A stretch of DNA of 64,000 bases from CALMFG01 sp963674805 (GCA_963674805.2 CAXXNY010000021.1:372001-436000), one strand, 5' to 3'. Positions 17,955 through 27,401 are shown, counted from the first letter of the stretch. Translations and numbers: made by a program. Notes: generated from the sequence alone by a model not told the origin.

Positions 17955-19100
17955 TTGGAAACGATTGTTAGGACCAATATTAAACGGGCAAAAGTCTTTT
18001 TTCCGCATCATTCGGAAGAAAACGACATATATATAGAAAACGGCATCATCAAAATAATACGCGGCGAAGTCAGACAAGGGATATTCTCCGGCGTGTATGA
18101 GCTGGATGCAGACGGACGCTTTGCTGTACCCGTGTGCTGCGACTGCGGATGTTTCTTGCTGGGCAGCAAGCGCACCGGATATGAGCTGCCGGGACTGAAT
18201 GAAAGAGAGTTCAAGCGGTTTGGATTCTTTTCTTTTGTCACCACCCTTAACGCCTATGATAAGAATACACGGTTATTCGACCAGCGGGAGCAGGCGGCCG
18301 CACTGAACAAACAGGGATTCAGCGTGCGGTATTTAACCGGAGGCCTGAAAAATAAGGCCTATCATATCAACGAAAATATTTATCAGGATATGTGCAAGGA
18401 CCCGGCGTGCATCGGCGCGGCGGTGCTCTTTGATGACAATGCGGGCAGTATCGAGCCGTCCAGGCTGGATAAACTCTGCGCACAGACGGAGGCCGCGGCC
18501 TTTGATACCGACACCAGCCGGTTTGTGGTGGCTTTTATGGGAGACCTTGCCGCGGACTTTGGGATGATTGAAGACATTATTGCTCTGAAGAGCGGCCGCA
18601 GGCAGACCGTGGTTCCCTGGTTTATGAACCGCAATCGGGAATTGCTCAATGCAGGCATCCGGCATATTCGGGCCGGCGGACGAATGATACTGGTTGCCGG
18701 GCCGGCGCAAGCAGAGCAGGAAGACGCATTTATTCCGCTTTGGATGGCGCTGATCCGGATATATGAAGAGCAGGGGAATCTTGAAGGGATTCTGGCGTCT
18801 TCCTTCTCCGGCGGATTTTTGCCCGAACATGACCGCAACGCGCTTCCCCAGCGGGGCGAGTTGGTATATTTGATTGAAAACCTCAAACGCGCAGTCCGTG
18901 AAGGCATACCCTTTGAGGAAATTATAAAGGTACTGTGCTTTAACCCGATTGACGCCTTCGGCATGCCGGAAAGGCTGATTGAGGAAAACAAGCGTGCCAG
19001 CCTGCTTATTATGGATGATGCGCTCAATATTAGTTTCTTGATTGATGGAGACAGGGTGATTTCACCCGATAGTTTTAAATCCCCGGTATTATTTTTATAA
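17955..19100 (+). CDS. catalytically dead isoaspartyl-dipeptidase (IadA)-like amidohydrolase
   Basis: The 381-residue chain follows the isoaspartyl dipeptidase layout along most of its length, for example LNKQGFSVRYLTGG and LDKLCAQTEAAAF. Each expected metal ligand is replaced. The HxH site aligns with G65 and F67 in DCGCFLLG. The bridging Lys region reads IGAAVLFDD, and the later His positions are F194 (AFMGD) and F223 (WFMNRNREL). The final Asp is F284 (SSFSGGF). It is therefore probably a pseudoenzyme, with a binding or regulatory role. The TTG start is preceded by TTGGAG. It heads a cluster with two membrane proteins and an M20 peptidase. The alignment was made by eye from memory of IadA. 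Confidence 0.7.
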   Translation: METIVRTNIKRAKVFFPHHSEENDIYIENGIIKIIRGEVRQGIFSGVYELDADGRFAVPVCCDCGCFLLGSKRTGYELPGLNEREFKRFGFFSFVTTLNAYDKNTRLFDQREQAAALNKQGFSVRYLTGGLKNKAYHINENIYQDMCKDPACIGAAVLFDDNAGSIEPSRLDKLCAQTEAAAFDTDTSRFVVAFMGDLAADFGMIEDIIALKSGRRQTVVPWFMNRNRELLNAGIRHIRAGGRMILVAGPAQAEQEDAFIPLWMALIRIYEEQGNLEGILASSFSGGFLPEHDRNALPQRGELVYLIENLKRAVREGIPFEEIIKVLCFNPIDAFGMPERLIEENKRASLLIMDDALNISFLIDGDRVISPDSFKSPVLFL

Positions 19101-19133
19101 TTGTAGAAAATATTTTTAAGGAGTGTGGAACGC

Positions 19134-19841
19134 GTGACAAAAGAACAAATCTTTGACATCAAGAACGGCGCATACCTCTATATAATGGGCATTGTTGTGG
19201 CGATTTTCGTTCTCGTCCAGTCCGTTATCTTTTTAAGGCGTGCGTGGAAGCGCGGAAAGGAAATCGGGCTGTCAACCGAACGGATGAAAGCCGCGGCGGT
19301 CAGCAGTGCCACTTTTTCGATTGTGCCGTCGGTGCCGATTGTTTTGTCGCTTTTGACATTAGCGGCGGCGTTGGGTGTGCCCTATGCATGGACGCGCCTG
19401 ACCGTTATCGGTTCTATGATTTATGAGGTGACGGCTGCCGAGGCAGTTGCGTCGGTCGGCAACATCAACACAGACTTATCCGTATTCGTATCGGCGATGT
19501 GGGTCATGACGATTGGGATTCTGGCCGGACCGATATTCAACCTTGTGGGGCTGAAGCGGTATCAAAACAGCATCAAGCGCATGCTGGAGAAAGACCCGGC
19601 ATGGGCAGAGATATTGATAGCAGCGCTTTTTATGGGATTGGTGGCGGCGTTGGGTTCAAAGGAGATTGCCAAGGGCGGCGTAGCCATGCTGACCCTGTTT
19701 TCTGCGGCTGTGCTGATGATTATCTTCGGGCTGATTATGAACCTTACCAGGGCCAAGTGGCTGGAGAGTTTTGCGATCCCGGTATCGGTCATCGGCGCGC
19801 TGGCCTTGTCGGTGCTGTATGTATCGCTCGGCATGGTGTAA
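19134..19841 (+). CDS. multi-pass membrane protein, DUF5058-like, possible transporter subunit
   Basis: A 235-residue protein with about six hydrophobic segments and a basic loop (RRAWKRGKEIGLSTERM) after the first. The look is that of DUF5058 proteins of Firmicutes, which have no assigned reaction. The GTG at 19134 is preferred because AAGGAG lies 10 bases upstream; a GTG at 19125 is too close to it. It is paired with another membrane protein 12 bases downstream, and both sit between a dead IadA homologue and an M20 peptidase. In E. coli, iadA is next to the membrane genes yjiG and yjiH, which suggests peptide or amino-acid transport. That role is inference. Confidence 0.65.
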   Translation: MTKEQIFDIKNGAYLYIMGIVVAIFVLVQSVIFLRRAWKRGKEIGLSTERMKAAAVSSATFSIVPSVPIVLSLLTLAAALGVPYAWTRLTVIGSMIYEVTAAEAVASVGNINTDLSVFVSAMWVMTIGILAGPIFNLVGLKRYQNSIKRMLEKDPAWAEILIAALFMGLVAALGSKEIAKGGVAMLTLFSAAVLMIIFGLIMNLTRAKWLESFAIPVSVIGALALSVLYVSLGMV

Positions 19842-19853
19842 GGGGGTACGGAT

Positions 19854-20594
19854 ATGAATAAGAAAAAAGACCAAAACATCATGATGTCGGATTATGAATA
19901 CCAGACACACAGATTAGGCAGATGGACGACTGGACTGGGGCTTCTGCTCATCCTTTCGATTCCGCTGCTTTTCTGCGTCATATATAATGTAATGCCGAAC
20001 TGGACGGCGTTCCTCCAGGGTGCGCTAAAAATCGTGCCGATGTTTTATGCAGTGGGCATTATCGAAATCATCAACTACGTACCGATGTTAGGATCAGGCG
20101 GCACATACTTAGCGTTTATCACCGGAAACCTGACCAATATGAAAATTCCCGCAGCACAGGTCGGGCTGGACCGTGCGGGGGTGGAGGCTACCAGCGAAGA
20201 GGGCGAAATTATTTCGACGATATCAGTGGCCATGTCCACCATCGTTACCGATATGATTGTGATCATTGGTATGCTGCTGATTATTCCGCTGACCAAATGG
20301 ATCAACTCCGTTCCGACGCTGGCGCAGGTATTTGACTTAAGCGGCGGCTATGTAATCTCGGCGCTTTTCGGTGCACTCGGAGTGGTATTCATTGCGCGTT
20401 CGTGGAAAATTTCGATCGCGCCGTTGCTGGTGATGCTGGCAGTATTTATCAGCCTGCGCGGCAATATCGCGAATCCCGTGCTCGGCGTGGTATCCATTCC
20501 GGCGGCGGCATTAATCGCAATCGCTGTTTCGCGTTGGATGTATCAGCACGGATGGCTGGACAAGAAAGAAGACAAGACAAAAGAAGGAGAATGA
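19854..20594 (+). CDS. multi-pass membrane protein, partner of the DUF5058-like gene
   Basis: A 246-residue protein with roughly six membrane segments and charged ends. The loop EIINYVPMLGSGGTYLAFIT is notable: Asn, Pro and Gly-rich residues lie between hydrophobic stretches, as in a substrate-binding re-entrant region. I do not recognise the family with certainty. GGGGG precedes the ATG. Its stop lies 1 base before the M20 peptidase start, so expression is tightly linked. With the DUF5058-like protein it may form a two-subunit transporter for a peptide processed by the neighbouring enzyme. Confidence 0.65.
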   Translation: MNKKKDQNIMMSDYEYQTHRLGRWTTGLGLLLILSIPLLFCVIYNVMPNWTAFLQGALKIVPMFYAVGIIEIINYVPMLGSGGTYLAFITGNLTNMKIPAAQVGLDRAGVEATSEEGEIISTISVAMSTIVTDMIVIIGMLLIIPLTKWINSVPTLAQVFDLSGGYVISALFGALGVVFIARSWKISIAPLLVMLAVFISLRGNIANPVLGVVSIPAAALIAIAVSRWMYQHGWLDKKEDKTKEGE

Positions 20595-20595
20595 C

Positions 20596-22053
20596 ATGAC
20601 AGTGCTTTACATCATTTGCGGACTGGTCGGCGGGTTTATTGCGGTTTTACTGATTAACACATTTCGTAATCGGCCGCCGAAAGGGGAGAAACCGGTACGC
20701 GAGGCGCTGGAACTGGATTCGAATGCGATTGTGTCTCATTTAAGCGGCGCAATCAAGTTTAAAACCATTTCTGGGCAAACGCTTGAAGAAATCGACAGTG
20801 ATATTTTTTTTGGGTTTCACGAGTATTTAGAAAAAACCTACCCGGTTCTGCATAAGACGCTCGAAAAACAGACCATCAACACATATAGCCTGCTGTATAA
20901 ATGGCCGGCGGAAAAACCGAATGAACAACCGTTGGTCTTAATGGCGCATATGGACGTGGTGCCGGTGGATGCGCGTACAGCCGGCGACTGGAAGTACCCG
21001 GCGTTCTCAGGAGAGATTGCGGAAGGGTATGTCTGGGGCCGAGGTACGCTGGACACAAAAAACCAGTTGATTTGTATTCTAGAGGCGATTGAGTATTGGA
21101 TTAAAAAAGGATTTAAGCCCGAAAGGGATATTTATCTGGCGTTCGGGCACGATGAAGAATGTACCGGAAAACTTGGGACTGAAAAAATTGTAGAATGGTT
21201 TAAGAGCAAGGACATACGGCCCTGGATCGTCGTTGATGAAGGCGGGGCTATATTATCCGGCAGCAGCATAGGTATAAAAGAACATATGGTTTTGGTCGGT
21301 ATCTGTGAGAAAGGCATGGCCGATGTGACGCTGGAAGCAAAAGCAAAAGGCGGGCATGCATCCCAGCCGCCCAAGGATACGGCGGTCAGTGATATCGCCA
21401 AAGCGATTTTGCTGTTAAAGAAAAAGCCGATGAAGGCAACCATGAACGAGCCGGTTAAAGAATTTCTGGATACGGTCAGTCCGTATATGAATTTTCCGCT
21501 CAGGTTATTGTTTTCAAATATGTGGTGCTTCAAAGGCCTGATATTGGCGGCCTTAAGCGCCGCACCGCTAAGCAACGCATTAATCCGGACGACCTTTGCG
21601 CCTACCATGCTGGCAGGCAGTACGGTATCAAATGTCCTGCCGGAACGTGCAACGGCGACTGTGAATTTTCGGGTTTCACCGGACGATAGTGTGGGGAAAT
21701 TAACCCGGTATATTCAAAAGACACTGAAAAAAACGGATGTTATTATCAGTGAGATGGACGCCCATGAACCATCTCCGGTTTCCAATACCGATTCGGATGC
21801 CTATAGGATGTTGAAATCGACCATCCAGCAGGTCCTGCCGGATTTAATCGTCTCGCCTTATCTGATGATCGGCGCAACAGACAGTCGGATGTATTCTGAT
21901 ATTGCGGATTACGTATTCCGCTGTTCGCCTTTCCGGTCGATGGCGGAGGATTTGGATACGATCCATGCGACAGGTGAGCGAATTAAGATAGAAAGTTTAA
22001 TAGAAGGTGTTGAGTTTTTTATCCGGCTGTTGGATAATAGCTGTAGACCATAA
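20596..22053 (+). CDS. membrane-anchored M20 family peptidase (PM20D1/carboxypeptidase S-like)
   Basis: An N-terminal membrane segment (residues 4-22) is followed by an M20 catalytic domain. Zinc-site motifs: LMAHMDVVPV, GRGTLDTKN, GHDEECTG, then VVDEGG and the dimerisation-domain KGGHASQPP. The length and spacing match the PM20D1/CPS1 branch, which handles N-acyl amino acids or dipeptides. The active site appears intact, unlike the IadA homologue three genes upstream. It begins 1 base after the previous stop and has AAGGAG upstream. Confidence 0.88.
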   Translation: MTVLYIICGLVGGFIAVLLINTFRNRPPKGEKPVREALELDSNAIVSHLSGAIKFKTISGQTLEEIDSDIFFGFHEYLEKTYPVLHKTLEKQTINTYSLLYKWPAEKPNEQPLVLMAHMDVVPVDARTAGDWKYPAFSGEIAEGYVWGRGTLDTKNQLICILEAIEYWIKKGFKPERDIYLAFGHDEECTGKLGTEKIVEWFKSKDIRPWIVVDEGGAILSGSSIGIKEHMVLVGICEKGMADVTLEAKAKGGHASQPPKDTAVSDIAKAILLLKKKPMKATMNEPVKEFLDTVSPYMNFPLRLLFSNMWCFKGLILAALSAAPLSNALIRTTFAPTMLAGSTVSNVLPERATATVNFRVSPDDSVGKLTRYIQKTLKKTDVIISEMDAHEPSPVSNTDSDAYRMLKSTIQQVLPDLIVSPYLMIGATDSRMYSDIADYVFRCSPFRSMAEDLDTIHATGERIKIESLIEGVEFFIRLLDNSCRP

Positions 22054-22057
22054 TATT

Positions 22058-22075
22058 TCGGGCGGAAGCGCCCGA
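22058..22075 (+). terminator. strong stem-loop after the M20 peptidase gene
   Basis: TCGGGCG, loop GAAG, CGCCCGA: a perfect 7-bp stem 4 bases after the stop. There is no immediate T-run, so it may be a 3'-end stabiliser rather than a true terminator. Confidence 0.45.
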
Positions 22076-22111
22076 CGGCATTATAGATAATTTATTTTAT
22101 GGAGGGAAGTC

Positions 22112-22978
22112 ATGAACGATTTTGTTATTATGACGGATACGGATTCCGAGATCCCATTGTGGCTGAAAAAAGAAAATGATTTACCGGTATTTGAAATGCC
22201 ATACACCCTAAACGGTGTTGAACGCAACTATGACCTGGGTGAAAATACAGACTTTGAAGCATTTTTTAACCAGCTTGCGGCGGGTGCGGATGTCAGCACG
22301 TCCACACGTTCCCCGTATGATGTGGAGCAGTTTTTCAGAGCGGAACTGGAAAAGGGCCTGGATATCCTGTATCTTGGGTTCTCATCCCAGCTGAGCGCGC
22401 ATTTTTCGATATGCGAGGGAACAAAAGAGACGCTTCAAAAGGACTTTCCTGACCGGCGCATCGTGATGATCGATACCATGCGTATTTCGATGCCGATGGG
22501 GCTGATCGTGATTAAAGCGGTCGAAATGAAAAACGAAGGTAAGTCGATGGATGAAATCATTGACTGGGTCCAGCTGAATAAACTGCGGGCGCAGGGATGG
22601 TTCTCTGTGGATGATCTGATGTACTTAAAACGCGGCGGCCGGATATCCGGAACTGCGGCGGCGATTGGCACGCTGATGGAAGTCAAACCGATCCTGACGC
22701 TGGACGACCTTGGCCGTATCGTCGTACAGGAAAAAATCAAAGGACGTAAAAAAGTCATTAAGTTTTTAGAAAGCATGGTAGAGCAGAACATCGGTGATCC
22801 GAAAACCAGCGATGTCTGCATTCTGCATGCGAATAATCCGGAGATGGCACAGACACTGAAAGAGAACTTAAGCGCGTTTGGTGCGTTTAAACGTTTGTGG
22901 ATTCAGGATGTCGGGCCGGTTATCGGCGCGCATACCGGTCCCGGACTGCTTGCGGTGACCTTCTTTAAGAAAGCATAA
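22112..22978 (+). CDS. DegV family fatty-acid-binding protein
   Basis: DegV (FakB-like) proteins bind fatty acids and present them to FakA kinase for phospholipid synthesis. Seen here: N-terminal IMTDTDSEIP, the substrate-contact STSTRSPYDVEQFF and LGFSSQLSAHFS, then MYLKRGGRISGTAA, and HTGPGLLAVTFF at the end. Length 288 is typical. ATGGAGGG lies 8 bases before the ATG. No fakA is nearby. Confidence 0.93.
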   Translation: MNDFVIMTDTDSEIPLWLKKENDLPVFEMPYTLNGVERNYDLGENTDFEAFFNQLAAGADVSTSTRSPYDVEQFFRAELEKGLDILYLGFSSQLSAHFSICEGTKETLQKDFPDRRIVMIDTMRISMPMGLIVIKAVEMKNEGKSMDEIIDWVQLNKLRAQGWFSVDDLMYLKRGGRISGTAAAIGTLMEVKPILTLDDLGRIVVQEKIKGRKKVIKFLESMVEQNIGDPKTSDVCILHANNPEMAQTLKENLSAFGAFKRLWIQDVGPVIGAHTGPGLLAVTFFKKA

Positions 22979-23003
22979 AAAATATAACGGAAAGAAAGAG
23001 AAT

Positions 23004-24599
23004 ATGAAGATTAAATTTGTAGGCGCAGCACGGTGTGTGACGGGTTCCAGCTATTTGGTTGAGACCGGGAAGACCAGTTTTCTGGTGGACTGCGGCATGC
23101 GCCATGGGGAGGATGCAAAGCGATGGGTGGAGGAAGGCGAATTCCCGTTTAACCCCGGAGCCATTGACTTTGTTGTGTTGACTCATGCGCATATTGACCA
23201 CAGCGGATATCTGCCGCTGCTTTATAAAAAGGGCTTTGAAGGTAAAATCTATACGACCACAGCGACAAAAGAGCTGTGCAGTATTATGCTGCCCGACAGC
23301 GGACACATACAGGAGATGGAAGTGCAATGGCTGAACCGGAAACGCCAGCGCGCAGGGAAACCTCCGCTTGAAGCGCTATACACCGTTGAAGACGCTATTG
23401 GCTGTCTGAACCTGTTTGAATGTTTTGAATACGGCGATATGACCAAAATCACGGATGACATCCGGGTACGGTACCGTGACGCCGGCCATCTGCTGGGCTC
23501 CGGCAGTGTGGAAATATGGATTAAGGAAGACGGCAAGGAAGAGAAGTTTGTTTTCTCCGGCGATATCGGGAACAAAGACAAACCGATCATCAAAGACCCG
23601 ACCTATCTTGAACAGGCGGATTATGTGGTGATGGAATCCACGTACGGCAACCGTTTCCACGAAGAAAACGAACGGACGATTGACCAGTTACGAGATGCGC
23701 TTAAAGGAGCTCTGGCCCGCGGCGGCAATATTGTGATTCCAGCGTTTGCGGTCGGCAGAACACAGGAAGTGTTATATGACATCTTCCAGCTGCTGCAGGA
23801 AAAATCTGTTCCCGGGTTGGAAAACCTGCCGGTTTATATTGACAGCCCGCTCGGTATCAAGGCGACGGAAATTTATGAGGAGTGCTATTTAAATTATTAT
23901 GATAAAGAGGCCATGGAGCTCAAGAAAAAGGGCCTGGACTTTTTATCGTTTAATACCCTGCACATCGCAGAAACTGCGGATGAAAGCAAGGAAATTAACT
24001 TTTTAGAAACCCCGGCTATGATTATTTCTTCAAGCGGTATGTGCGATGCGGGCAGAATCAAGCATCACCTGAAGCATAACCTCTGGAAGAAAGATGCGAC
24101 GGTTATCTTCGTCGGCTATCAGGCGATCGGCACGCTGGGACGCGCAATCATTGAGGGCGCTGATTCGGTTAAAATATTCAGTGAACGGGTGATGGTGAAT
24201 GCGGAAATCATCCAGATTGAAGGGTTCTCCGGTCATGCAGATAAAAAGGGACTGCTGGAATGGATTAACGAATTTGACGTGAAGCCTAAAAAAGTATTCG
24301 TTACCCACGGTGAGGAACAGGTGGCCCTGTCATTTGGAAGCGAACTGAAGGAAATGGGATATGACATCATGGTGCCAGCCCTTGGGGATGTATATGATAC
24401 GCGTGATCAGTCGCTGACACCGACCGCGTTCGGCGATACGGTTCAGCCGCTCGAAGACCGCGACGAATACAACCGGGCAATTTCGGTGATTAAGTATTAT
24501 CAATCGGCGAATGACCCGAACTCCAAGGCAGTAATGGACCGGAGCGCGTTTAAAAAAGAACTTGAGGAGTTACTGGCAAAATGGGAGATTAAGGGGTAA
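23004..24599 (+). CDS. metallo-beta-lactamase-fold beta-CASP ribonuclease-like protein
   Basis: The N-terminal domain has VVLTHAHIDHSGYLP, the zinc HxHxDH motif, then DAGHLLGSGSV and FSGDIGN. The beta-CASP insert includes VMESTYGNR and IPAFAVGRTQEVL. The C-terminal RNA-specificity part has ISSSGMCDAGR and GFSGHADKKGLLEW. This is the CPSF73-like YsxB/KH-less bacterial group, expected to cut or trim RNA. The C-terminus adds about 60 residues beyond the usual fold. It stands 25 bases after the DegV gene and may be co-transcribed. Confidence 0.92.
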   Translation: MKIKFVGAARCVTGSSYLVETGKTSFLVDCGMRHGEDAKRWVEEGEFPFNPGAIDFVVLTHAHIDHSGYLPLLYKKGFEGKIYTTTATKELCSIMLPDSGHIQEMEVQWLNRKRQRAGKPPLEALYTVEDAIGCLNLFECFEYGDMTKITDDIRVRYRDAGHLLGSGSVEIWIKEDGKEEKFVFSGDIGNKDKPIIKDPTYLEQADYVVMESTYGNRFHEENERTIDQLRDALKGALARGGNIVIPAFAVGRTQEVLYDIFQLLQEKSVPGLENLPVYIDSPLGIKATEIYEECYLNYYDKEAMELKKKGLDFLSFNTLHIAETADESKEINFLETPAMIISSSGMCDAGRIKHHLKHNLWKKDATVIFVGYQAIGTLGRAIIEGADSVKIFSERVMVNAEIIQIEGFSGHADKKGLLEWINEFDVKPKKVFVTHGEEQVALSFGSELKEMGYDIMVPALGDVYDTRDQSLTPTAFGDTVQPLEDRDEYNRAISVIKYYQSANDPNSKAVMDRSAFKKELEELLAKWEIKG

Positions 24600-24767
24600 C
24601 CTTTAATATACCGTGAAGAAATGTAAAGATTTTGTGTCCGCGCTTGCTTAATCAAAGTTTCTATGACATAATTGCTTTTGATAATTGAGATAGAGCGTCA
24701 GAAAATATGGAAACCGCGGCATATGCGGTAAAATCTAAGCGGAGCGATCCGATCAGAGAGATGTAAT

Positions 24768-26462
24768 ATGGCGAGATTTACCAAAAGACCGACAAAAAAA
24801 TCATTGACTTCCCGTTCATCATTCCGTCAACCGACGGGCAGGAAGCCAATTTCATCAACACCCAAAAAGACAACCGGTTACGGGGCATCCGGCGCAAAAC
24901 CAACGGCTCCGGCAAGGCGTCCGGTATCCGGAGCGGCGCAACGAGCTTCATATAAACGACCGGGCGCACAGTCCGGCATTGCGCTTTGGTTTAAAGTTGT
25001 ACGTGCGCTGTTTATTCGATACACGGGCTGGTTTGTTGCGGGCATCGTAGTGGTAGGATTGTTGCTATTGACCGGGGCGTTCTTCCTGTTTTTCTGGGAA
25101 GACGGCAAGCCGACATTCGTAAAGGCCGAAGCTGAAGCACAGCCGATGCTGACTGAAGCGGACGATCCGTATGCGACGGCATATACAGAAGAGGAGCTGG
25201 CCGGACTGGAAGGCTCTTCCCTGGATTTAACCAGCGATGAATATGCGGATATCTTAGAAGAAGAGCGTGTCTTTATCGGTGTGACCATCGGTGAGCCTTC
25301 TCCATATGAAGCCATTTTGATTCAGAAATTAGAAGAAGCAATCAACGAAGAATATAATAACGGAACAGTCGGCGACTGTATCCCGTATAACTCGGACGGC
25401 GATATCAATCAGCAGATTCAGGACGTGCGGTCGCTGGTCAATAAAGAAACCAAGGCAATTATCGTCTGCGCTACCGAAAAAGATGAGTATGAAATTATTA
25501 CTGATATGGCGGCAAACGCAGGCATCGCAGTCGTTGCGGTGAATGCACCCGTGGATTACGGTTATGATATCAATATTGTCACCGATGATACGGACTTTGG
25601 GTATGCAAATGCCATCTTTATGGGCAACAACCTCGGCAAGGGTAATGTCGTGCAGTTTGTGGATACGAGCGAAGACGCCGGAAACAAGCAGCGGCTGGAA
25701 GCATTTAACGAAAAAATTGCCGAATTCTCAAACGTTAATGTACTCGCAACCGTTGATTTAAGCTCCGGGAAGAGCATATCAAGCGCGTATGATGACGTAA
25801 AAGAAGAAGGAACGATTGAAGGCATTTATACCGAAAACGGATATGCGCTGGATGTGCTGGATGAATGCATTGAGCGTGAAGCGCTTCCCAAGGTGTTTAT
25901 CGGGGATGCGACTGCCGGATTTATTAAGCGGTGGTATGAACTGATGACCAACGGTATTGAGATTGATAAAAAAGTGGACCCGGAAGACCGGGACTCCGAA
26001 ACTTATAAGCAGCTGGTAGAAGGAACGGGCATGCAGGTGTTTGTCCGCCCGACTCCGTACGGAACAGCGGCAACGGCAGTGAAATTCGCTATCCGTCTGG
26101 CGGAAGGCAAAAAGCTGAGAACCGATATGCTGACCGAAAACAAGGTGTTTTATTATACGGGAAGCACGGCGATTATCGATTCCGTACTGCCGTACTATTA
26201 TAACCTGATTAAAGATAAGGAAGATGATTTTGTCATCAACGACTGGCCGACGGACTATGAGGTCGATCAGTACTTCTATGACAGCGGCAGGTCTTATTAT
26301 GAAAACACACCATTGTCACTGATCGAAGTCGTGACGGCGGATGAGCCGGGGACCGATGAGGAAGCCGCGGATGCAACTGATGACACGGCGGACGGTGCGA
26401 CAGATGATACGGCCGATACCACAACAGACAGTACAACAGATACAACGACTGATGAAGGTTAA
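24768..26462 (+). CDS. membrane-tethered orphan periplasmic sugar-binding-like protein
   Basis: A 564-residue protein. Residues 1-75 are basic, Ser/Pro/Lys-rich and cytoplasmic. One membrane segment follows (about 84-112), then an acidic linker. A type I periplasmic-binding domain (Peripla_BP_4 style) fills roughly 165-470: FIGVTIGEPSPYEAILIQ, KAIIVCATEKDEY, AVVAVNAPVDYG. The tail is acidic and Thr-rich (DTADGATDDT, repeated DTTTD). There is no lipobox, permease or ATPase nearby, so it may be a sensor or wall-associated receptor rather than an importer component. An AGAGATGT-like ribosome site precedes the ATG. Confidence 0.75.
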   Translation: MARFTKRPTKKSLTSRSSFRQPTGRKPISSTPKKTTGYGASGAKPTAPARRPVSGAAQRASYKRPGAQSGIALWFKVVRALFIRYTGWFVAGIVVVGLLLLTGAFFLFFWEDGKPTFVKAEAEAQPMLTEADDPYATAYTEEELAGLEGSSLDLTSDEYADILEEERVFIGVTIGEPSPYEAILIQKLEEAINEEYNNGTVGDCIPYNSDGDINQQIQDVRSLVNKETKAIIVCATEKDEYEIITDMAANAGIAVVAVNAPVDYGYDINIVTDDTDFGYANAIFMGNNLGKGNVVQFVDTSEDAGNKQRLEAFNEKIAEFSNVNVLATVDLSSGKSISSAYDDVKEEGTIEGIYTENGYALDVLDECIEREALPKVFIGDATAGFIKRWYELMTNGIEIDKKVDPEDRDSETYKQLVEGTGMQVFVRPTPYGTAATAVKFAIRLAEGKKLRTDMLTENKVFYYTGSTAIIDSVLPYYYNLIKDKEDDFVINDWPTDYEVDQYFYDSGRSYYENTPLSLIEVVTADEPGTDEEAADATDDTADGATDDTADTTTDSTTDTTTDEG

Positions 26463-26471
26463 ATAACAAGA

Positions 26472-26497
26472 AGCGCCTTAAGCGGGCGCTTTTTTTC
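26472..26497 (+). terminator. intrinsic terminator after the binding-protein gene
   Basis: AAGCGCC and GGCGCTT arms with a 7-base loop, followed by TTTTTTT. Confidence 0.9.
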
Positions 26498-26645
26498 TTG
26501 CTTATATAACTACTAAGCGGTTTTCTCTTATATTCAACTGATAAGCTTAATAAAGGCTGAGCGCTGTTTTTTTACTGAAAGGCAGCTCAGCTGATTTGAT
26601 ATGGCCAAAATCCAGCGGTATAATAAAAGCGCAAGGAGGTGCATC

Positions 26646-27374
26646 ATGCCTTTGACTAATAAACAGCAGAAAAAGCTGTTACGAGTATATAGCCGACTGA
26701 TTCGTTATTCAGAAAAAACGCTGAGGGTGTATTTCCCTCAGGAGACAGCACAACGCCTGATGGCGGATACGCTGGAGGAAGGCGCGGGCGTTATTGCACG
26801 TTTGCCGGACAGCGGCGGACGGCGCAATCTGCATACGCCAATCATACAGATTGCGGGATTAATGATCAGTTTTTATCTGGCGGCAAAGCAGGCCGGAATA
26901 TCGCCGGAGGAAGCGATACTTATTATGCGGGCGGTTTGTAAGCAGGTGGTCAAAAAAGTCCCAAGACCGGTCGGCCGGCTGATCGGCAGGCTTGCATTTG
27001 CGCCAATCGGACGGGGTATGTTCTTAAAGCAGGCGGCGCTTTCCCAAAAGCGGCAGTATCCGGGGGACTTTGTGTTTCAGGCAGAGATTAAAAAAGATGC
27101 GGACGGGATCACCATTACTAATGTCTTCAGCGAATGTGCGGTACATAAACTATTCGAGCAGGAAGGCGTCCCCGAGCTAAAGCCATACTGCAATTTCTTT
27201 GATCCGCTGTACAGCGTACGCTTTGGTATGGGCGTAGACGCCAACCATACGTTTGCGCAATACTCGGATGCCTGCCGTCTGGAATTCAATAATCAACGGG
27301 CGACACATACGCCGGACAACATAAAAGTGATGATTGAACGTGCAGAAAAAAGGCTGAAACAACATATCAAATAA
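26646..27374 (+). CDS. L-2-amino-thiazoline-4-carboxylic acid hydrolase-like protein
   Basis: A soluble 242-residue protein with the ATC-hydrolase family look: N-terminal helices and a conserved region with ECAVHKLFEQEGVPELKPY, CNFFDPLYS and DACRLEFNNQ. Family members open a thiazoline ring en route to cysteine, but most homologues are uncharacterised. AAGGAGG lies 6 bases before the ATG at 26646. A longer reading frame starts at 26601 without a good ribosome site. Confidence 0.75.
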   Translation: MPLTNKQQKKLLRVYSRLIRYSEKTLRVYFPQETAQRLMADTLEEGAGVIARLPDSGGRRNLHTPIIQIAGLMISFYLAAKQAGISPEEAILIMRAVCKQVVKKVPRPVGRLIGRLAFAPIGRGMFLKQAALSQKRQYPGDFVFQAEIKKDADGITITNVFSECAVHKLFEQEGVPELKPYCNFFDPLYSVRFGMGVDANHTFAQYSDACRLEFNNQRATHTPDNIKVMIERAEKRLKQHIK

Positions 27375-27401
27375 AATATATCTGCATTGATGAAAAATCA
27401 T

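Noticed and set aside
26340..26460. A tandem repeat at the end of the binding-protein gene (ACGGCGGAC, ACGGCC, ACAACAGA).
   Set aside because: It is the coding of a low-complexity Thr/Asp tail, not an independent repeat.
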